Assembly: GCA_964506245.1 (NCBI GenBank)
Contig: CAZDKK010000087.1
Location: 1 to 18,233, forward strand
Reading direction: 5' to 3'
From: CAZDKK01 sp964506245
GTDB lineage: Bacteria; Eisenbacteria; RBG-16-71-46; CAIMUX01; WJJG01
Length of the DNA: 18,233 nt
Shown: piece after piece, positions 13,934-18,233 of the stretch
How positions within the stretch are numbered: position 1 is the first letter of the stretch
Layout of the letters: the number at the start of each line of letters is the position of its first letter
The notes under the pieces: model-generated
The model's input: only the letters and a program-made list of their open reading frames with translations
What the model was told of the DNA's origin: nothing
Databases searched by the model: none
Translations under genes and position numbers: made by a program

Positions 13934-15033
13934 AGGTCGCGCTCGTCCACGACTGGCTCACCGGGATGCGCGGGGGCGAGAAGTGCCTCGAGGTCTTCTG
14001 CGAGCTCTATCCCGAGGCGCCGATCTACACGCTCGTCCACCGGCCCGGCCACGTCAGCGCGCAGATCGAGTGCCACCCGATCCACACCTCGTTCCTGCAG
14101 CGCATGCCGGGCGCGCGGGCGCACTACCAGCGGTACCTGCCGTTCTTCCCGGCGGCGATCGAGCGCTTCGACCTGCGCGGCTACGATCTCGTGCTCTCGA
14201 GCAGCCACGCCGTCGCCAAGGGGGTGGTGGTCCACCCGGGCACGGCCCACGTCTGCTACTGCCACACGCCCATGCGCTACGTCTGGCAGGCGTTCGAGGA
14301 CTACTTCGGCGGTACCCGGTACCGGTTCCCGGAGTCCTGGCTGCTGCCGCACGTGGCGACGTGGCTGCGGACGTGGGACGTCGTCACGGCGAACCGGGTC
14401 GATCACTACATCGCCAACTCGCGCAACGTCGCCGCGCGCATCGCCCACTACTACGGGCGCGAGGCGAGCGTCGTGCACCCCTGGGTCGACACCGTGGCCT
14501 TTACGCCCGATCCGGCCACCCCGCGCGATGACTTCTACCTCATCGTCTCGGCGCTCGTGCCCTACAAGCGCCTGGAGCTGGCGATCGCGGCCACGGGCCA
14601 GATGGGGCGGCGGCTGGTGATCGTCGGGTCGGGGGTCGAGCGCCGGCGACTGGAGCGCCTGGCCCATAAAGGTGTTACATTCCTGGGCTGGCGGGAGCAA
14701 CCGGCGCTGGTCGACCTGCTGCGCCGCGCGCGGGCCCTGCTCTTCCCGGGGGAAGAGGATTTCGGGATCGTACCGCTCGAGGCGATGGCCTGCGGAACAC
14801 CGGTGGTCGCCTATGGCGCGGGCGGCGTGCTGGAAACGGTGACCCCTGGGGAGACGGGTTTGTTTTTCGAGGAGCAGTCAACGGGGGCGCTGGTGCAGGC
14901 CCTCGAGCGACTGGATCGAACGGACCTCTCGCCCGCTGCGGCGCGGCGGCGCGCCGAGCAGTTTTCGCGCGAGAACTTCCGCTTGCGGATCAACGAAGAG
15001 ATCGCGGCAGCCCTGGCCGCTGTGCGGGGGTAG
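13930..15033 (+). CDS. family 4-type (GT-B) glycosyltransferase
   Basis: Glycosyltransferase of 367 aa. The N-terminal acceptor domain begins MKVALVHDWLTGMRGGEKCLE, a form seen in mannosyl- or other hexosyltransferases of O-antigen and exopolysaccharide pathways. The C-terminal nucleotide-sugar domain (about 200-365) has Lys213 in VPYKRLE and the EX7E motif Glu276-Glu284 (EEDFGIVPLEA). No membrane segment is evident, so it probably works at the inner face of the membrane, adding a sugar to a lipid-linked intermediate. It starts inside the hemW stop (ATGA). The next gene begins six bases after its TAG and encodes the initiating sugar transferase, so the two likely act in succession. Donor and acceptor sugars cannot be assigned. 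Confidence 0.92.
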   Translation: MKVALVHDWLTGMRGGEKCLEVFCELYPEAPIYTLVHRPGHVSAQIECHPIHTSFLQRMPGARAHYQRYLPFFPAAIERFDLRGYDLVLSSSHAVAKGVVVHPGTAHVCYCHTPMRYVWQAFEDYFGGTRYRFPESWLLPHVATWLRTWDVVTANRVDHYIANSRNVAARIAHYYGREASVVHPWVDTVAFTPDPATPRDDFYLIVSALVPYKRLELAIAATGQMGRRLVIVGSGVERRRLERLAHKGVTFLGWREQPALVDLLRRARALLFPGEEDFGIVPLEAMACGTPVVAYGAGGVLETVTPGETGLFFEEQSTGALVQALERLDRTDLSPAAARRRAEQFSRENFRLRINEEIAAALAAVRG

Positions 15034-15039
15034 GGGACG

Positions 15040-16458
15040 ATGGGACACCTGGAACGGCGCAAGCGGGAAACGCTGGTGCAGTTCCTCTGGCACCTCAGCG
15101 ACGTGCTGGCGGTGTTCGGCGCATTTCTCGTCGGCTACTGGCTGCGGTTCCGCTCGCCTCTGGTGGGTCAGCTCTGGAGCCTGAGCAAGGGCGTTCCGCC
15201 GCTCGCGCACTACGCGGTTGCCGCCGCCGCCACGGTGCTGGTCTGGGTGAGCATCTTTCACGCCTTCGGCCTCTACCGCCCCCGCTTGCGGTGGGACGGC
15301 GCCGCGGTCACGCTGCTGCTGCGCGCGTCCTTGCTGGGCATGGCGACCACCGCCGGGATCACGTTCTTCTACCGCGAGATCACCCTCTCGCGCATCGCCA
15401 TCCCGCTCATCTGGATGACCGCGATACCCCTGCTGCACATCGGCCGCGTCGCGGCTCTGGCCATCGCGGCGTCCGTCATGCGCAACCGGCCCCTGCGCTA
15501 CGTCGTCGTCGGCCGCACCCCGCAGGCGGCGCGACTGGCCCGCTCGCTGGCGGCTGAAGGCGCCTTGCCGCACGCCGGCGTCGGGATCCTCGCTGGGCCG
15601 GGGGAGGACACCGGCCCGCGCGACGGCGATCCGCTGCCGATCCTCGGCCGGTACGATCAGATCGGCGAGCTGCTGGCGCGCGAGCCGGTGGACAGCGTCT
15701 ACGTAGCGCTGCCGCTGGCGGCCCAGGCCGGCCTGATCGAGATCTATCGCCAGTGCCAACCCTATCCGGTCGATGTCGAGTTCGTGCCCGACCTCTTCGC
15801 GGTGATCGCCCGCGAGACGCGATTCGACGAGATCGACGGCATTCCGATCGCCAGTCTGCGCGAGATCCCTCTGGCGGGCTGGAACGGGGTCGTGAAGCGA
15901 GCGTTCGACCTCGCCTTCACCGTGCCGGTGCTGCTGCTGCTGGCACCCGTGCTGCTGGTCATCGCCGGGCTCATCCAGCTCGACTCGCCCGGGCCAGCCT
16001 TCTATACGCAGGAGCGGGTGGGGCGCGACCGTAAGATATTCAAAATGATAAAGTTCCGGTCGATGCGCGTCGATGCGGAACAGGGTACCGGTCCCGTGTG
16101 GGCCGATCGGGACGATCCCCGGCGCACGCGCGTCGGGGTGTTCCTGCGCACCTGGAGCGTGGATGAGCTGCCGCAGCTGCTCAACGTGCTGAAGGGGGAG
16201 ATGAGCCTGGTCGGGCCGCGCCCGGAGCGGCCGTATTTCGTGGACCGCTTCCGGGACCTGGTGCCGGACTACCTGGATCGCCATCGCGTGAAGAGCGGGA
16301 TGACCGGGTGGGCCCAGGTCAATGGTCTGCGGGGCAACACCCCGATCGAGGAGCGGACGCGCTACGACCTCTACTACGTCGAGAACTGGTCGCTCGCGTT
16401 CGATATGCGGATCCTGCTCCTGACGCTGCGATCGATCTTCGCCACCAGGGGTCACTAG
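15040..16458 (+). CDS. polyprenyl-phosphate sugar-1-phosphate transferase (WcaJ/PssY-type initiating enzyme)
   Basis: Membrane protein of 472 aa that would transfer a sugar-1-phosphate from a nucleotide sugar to undecaprenyl phosphate, starting exopolysaccharide or O-antigen repeat synthesis. Hydrophobic segments fall at about 13-34, 57-77, 92-110, 118-140 and 289-312. A Rossmann-like CoA-binding-type domain spans about 152-260, and the bacterial sugar-transferase domain about 286-470. That domain carries KRAFDL, LDSPGPAFYTQERVG, KMIKFRSM, WSVDELPQLLNVLKGEMSLVGPRPE with the catalytic Asp375-Glu376, and GMTGWAQVNGLRG. Length and arrangement match the WcaJ/glucose-type family; the actual sugar is uncertain. 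It lies six bases after the GT4 gene and 19 before dnaJ. Confidence 0.95.
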   Translation: MGHLERRKRETLVQFLWHLSDVLAVFGAFLVGYWLRFRSPLVGQLWSLSKGVPPLAHYAVAAAATVLVWVSIFHAFGLYRPRLRWDGAAVTLLLRASLLGMATTAGITFFYREITLSRIAIPLIWMTAIPLLHIGRVAALAIAASVMRNRPLRYVVVGRTPQAARLARSLAAEGALPHAGVGILAGPGEDTGPRDGDPLPILGRYDQIGELLAREPVDSVYVALPLAAQAGLIEIYRQCQPYPVDVEFVPDLFAVIARETRFDEIDGIPIASLREIPLAGWNGVVKRAFDLAFTVPVLLLLAPVLLVIAGLIQLDSPGPAFYTQERVGRDRKIFKMIKFRSMRVDAEQGTGPVWADRDDPRRTRVGVFLRTWSVDELPQLLNVLKGEMSLVGPRPERPYFVDRFRDLVPDYLDRHRVKSGMTGWAQVNGLRGNTPIEERTRYDLYYVENWSLAFDMRILLLTLRSIFATRGH

Positions 16459-16477
16459 CGGCGGGCGCGAGGACTGG

Positions 16478-17629
16478 ATGGCCACGAAGGACTACTACGA
16501 GACCTTGGGCATCGATCGCAACGCGACGCCTGAGGAGATCAAGAAGGCCTACCACCGGCTCGCGGTTCAATACCATCCCGACAAGAACCCGGGCGACAAG
16601 GAGGCCGAGGAGAAGTTCAAGGACGTCTCCGAGGCCTACCAGGTGCTGAGCGACCCCCAGAAGCGCGCGCAATACGACCGCTTCGGGCCGGAGGGCGTTC
16701 AGGGCGGCTATGCCGGCGGCGGCGACTTCGATCCGCTCGAGATCTTCCGCGACTTCATGAGCGGCCGCGGCTTCGGGGGCTTCGAGGACATCTTCAATGT
16801 CTTCATGGGCGGCGGCTTCCAGTCTCGTTCCGGCCCGACGCGCGAGCGGCGGGGCGAGGACCTGCAGCTCAACCTGAAGCTGACGCTCGAGGAGGTCGCA
16901 CGCGGCACGGAGAAGAAGGTCCGCCTCGCGCGCCTGGCGACCTGCTCGGCCTGCCACGGCAGCGGGGCGGGGCCGAAGGGCCGGCGGGTGCGCTGTACGC
17001 AGTGCGACGGCTCGGGCGAGATTCGCGTGGTGCAGCGCTCGCTGTGGGGGCAGGTCGTGCAGAGCGTGGCCTGCACGCGTTGCGGGGGGCAGGGCTCGAT
17101 CATCGAGGACCCGTGCCCGCACTGCCGGGGCGAGGGTCGCGAGCAGGTGCGCGAGGAGGTCCTCATCAAGGTGCCCGCCGGGGTATCAGAGGGCCAGCGC
17201 CTCGTGCGGCGCGGCGGCGGCAACGTGGGCCGGCGCGAGGGTCCCCCGGGCGATCTGATCGTGCGCGTCCTGGAGCAGCCGCACGATGTGTTCGAGCGCC
17301 AGGGCAACAACCTGGTGCTGCGCATGCCGGTCAGCCTCACCCAGGCAGCGCTGGGCGAGAAGATCCAAGTGCCCAGTCTGGATGGCCCGGTCGAGCTGAA
17401 GCTGCCGGCGGGGATCCAGTCGGGCAAGGTGCTCCGCTTGCGGGGCCGCGGCCTGGGCACGGGCCGCGAGGCGGGCGACCTCTTCGTCGAGGTGCGCGTC
17501 TGGACCCCGCAGAAGCTTTCGGCCCGGGAGAAGCAGCTCTTGCAGGAGCTGGGCGAGCAACCCGGGCAGCAGCCGCCCAAGCCCGGCCGCAGTTTCTTCG
17601 AGAAGGTGCGCGATGCGTTCGGGGGCTGA
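16478..17629 (+). CDS. dnaJ: chaperone DnaJ (type I Hsp40)
   Basis: Full-length co-chaperone of 383 aa that delivers unfolded clients to DnaK and stimulates its ATPase. The J domain (1-70) has His33-Pro34-Asp35. The Gly/Phe-rich linker (about 72-120) includes GRGFGGFED. All four CxxCxGxG zinc motifs are intact: Cys156/159, Cys173/176, Cys199/202 and Cys213/216. The C-terminal substrate-binding domains follow (VSEGQRLVRRGGGN, GDLIVRVLEQPHDVFERQGNNL, PAGIQSGKVLRLRGRGLG). Start ATG 16478 has GAGGA about five bases upstream. The expected upstream partners grpE and dnaK are absent, and two polysaccharide genes precede it instead. Its last 17 bases overlap the start of rsmE. Confidence 0.98.
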   Translation: MATKDYYETLGIDRNATPEEIKKAYHRLAVQYHPDKNPGDKEAEEKFKDVSEAYQVLSDPQKRAQYDRFGPEGVQGGYAGGGDFDPLEIFRDFMSGRGFGGFEDIFNVFMGGGFQSRSGPTRERRGEDLQLNLKLTLEEVARGTEKKVRLARLATCSACHGSGAGPKGRRVRCTQCDGSGEIRVVQRSLWGQVVQSVACTRCGGQGSIIEDPCPHCRGEGREQVREEVLIKVPAGVSEGQRLVRRGGGNVGRREGPPGDLIVRVLEQPHDVFERQGNNLVLRMPVSLTQAALGEKIQVPSLDGPVELKLPAGIQSGKVLRLRGRGLGTGREAGDLFVEVRVWTPQKLSAREKQLLQELGEQPGQQPPKPGRSFFEKVRDAFGG

Positions 17630-18233
17630 CGCCGGCCACCGCGTCTTCTTCCTCGCGCCGCCCTGGCCCGCGCCGGGCGGGGAAGCCGTGTTGTCGGCGG
17701 AGGAGTCGCGCCACGCCCTGCGGGCCATGCGGCTCGCCCCGGGCGACGAGCTGAGGTTGGTGGATGGTGTCGGCCGGCAGGCGGCGGCGGTTGCGGTTGC
17801 GGCTCGAGGCGGGCGCCTGCGGGTGCGCGTCGGCATGCCCGAGGCGAACCCTGGGGAGGAGCGCCTGGCCGGGCGTCTCGCCCTGCCGCTGCTGCGCAGC
17901 GCCGCGCGCATGGACTGGGCGGTCGAGAAGGCGACCGAGCTGGGGGCGGCCGCCTTCGAGGTCTATGCCGCCGACCGCTCGCTGAAAGGTGCCGCGCGGG
18001 GTGGCGAAGCGAGGTGCAGACGCTGGGAGCGCGTCTGCCTGGCGGCAGTCAAGCAGTGCGGGCGGGCGCTGTGCCCGCCGGTGCGCCTGCATGCTGACCT
18101 GGGCGCGCTGCTGGGCGCGCTGCCCGCGGCGCGCCTGCTGGCGGCTGATCCGGGCGGGGGGAGCGATCTGTGCGCCGACTGGCTGGCCCAGCCGGCGCAG
18201 GAGCGGCTGCTCCTGGCGGGTCCCGAGGGGGGC
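17613..18233 (+). CDS. rsmE: 16S rRNA (uracil1498-N3)-methyltransferase RsmE, 3' end outside window
   Basis: SPOUT-class methyltransferase that makes m3U1498 in 16S rRNA using SAM. The open frame gives 207 residues to the window edge, so about 40 C-terminal residues of a roughly 245-aa protein are missing. The N-terminal PUA-like domain covers about 1-75 (VFFLAPPW, ESRHALRAMRLAPGDELRLVDGVG). The SPOUT domain follows with DWAVEKATELG, YAADRSL, RRWERVCLAAVKQCGRA and the SAM-knot entry LLLAGPEGG at the truncated end. The Gln-Cys-Gly-Arg box has Lys before it where many homologues have Glu. ATG 17613 lies within the last codons of dnaJ, with AGAAGG upstream, so translation is coupled. prmA, a common gene between dnaJ and rsmE, is missing. 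Confidence 0.93.
   Translation, partial: MRSGADAGHRVFFLAPPWPAPGGEAVLSAEESRHALRAMRLAPGDELRLVDGVGRQAAAVAVAARGGRLRVRVGMPEANPGEERLAGRLALPLLRSAARMDWAVEKATELGAAAFEVYAADRSLKGAARGGEARCRRWERVCLAAVKQCGRALCPPVRLHADLGALLGALPAARLLAADPGGGSDLCADWLAQPAQERLLLAGPEGG

Noticed and set aside
12750..17629. TGA stops as possible selenocysteine codons, prompted by selC
   Set aside because: Every TGA-ended gene here (hemW, dnaJ, lepA and others) stops at the normal family length, and the next gene starts at or very near the stop. None belongs to a known selenoprotein family.
1..18233. CRISPR arrays, insertion sequences, phage genes, toxin-antitoxin pairs or a defence system
   Set aside because: No regularly spaced repeats, transposase or integrase motifs, terminal inverted repeats or defence-type domains were seen. 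The window is mostly metabolic, translation, chaperone and signalling genes.

Overview
The window is a GC-rich chromosomal segment from what looks like a Gram-negative bacterium. Support for that is the undecaprenyl-phosphate sugar transferase, a DUF5683 protein with a signal peptide, and a DUF3467 protein next to an aspartate-type aminotransferase. Protein character (an Ino1 of the STNILGNRDG type, DUF5683, DUF3467) points loosely to the FCB group or nearby candidate phyla such as Eisenbacteria-like lineages. This is a family-level impression and not a proven placement. The presence of selC shows that the organism encodes at least the tRNA part of selenocysteine insertion.

Layout. (1) 1-3823: a 5'-complete, 3'-truncated myo-inositol-1-phosphate synthase on the minus strand. 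It is divergent from a LysR regulator across an AT-rich promoter island. LysR converges on a minus-strand pair made of DUF3467 followed by a class I aminotransferase, and a two-copy 29-bp tandem repeat sits in the convergent gap. (2) 3892-6260: a two-gene signalling unit. The first gene is a double-GAF protein with histidine-kinase architecture that has lost its phosphoacceptor His and the key N- and G1-box residues. The second is an apparently intact receiver-only response regulator, overlapping it by GTGA. (3) 6257-6537: promoter, tRNA-Phe(GAA), hairpin, tRNA-Thr(CGT), terminator. (4) 6648-10054: phosphohexomutase (GlmM/ManB type), RidA and a TPR protein. (5) 10073-10321: a strong sigma70-like promoter, tRNA-Sec (anticodon UCA, CCA encoded) and a trailing hairpin. 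(6) 10336-18233: DUF5683 protein, LepA, HemW, GT4 glycosyltransferase, polyprenyl-phosphate sugar-1-phosphate transferase, DnaJ and RsmE (3'-truncated). All are on the plus strand and tightly packed, with start/stop overlaps at three junctions.

How the genes fit together. Block 6 resembles the widespread lepA-hemW-hrcA-grpE-dnaK-dnaJ-(prmA)-rsmE neighbourhood, but a two-gene polysaccharide-initiation cassette occupies the place of hrcA-grpE-dnaK and prmA is absent. Together with the hexose mutase and Ino1, the window carries several functions in sugar-phosphate and envelope-glycan metabolism amid translation and chaperone housekeeping genes. I found no insertion sequence, phage gene, CRISPR array or origin. 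The most unusual items are the degenerate kinase beside an intact receiver, and selC. There is no gene-free stretch longer than about 300 bases apart from the tRNA regions, which are described.
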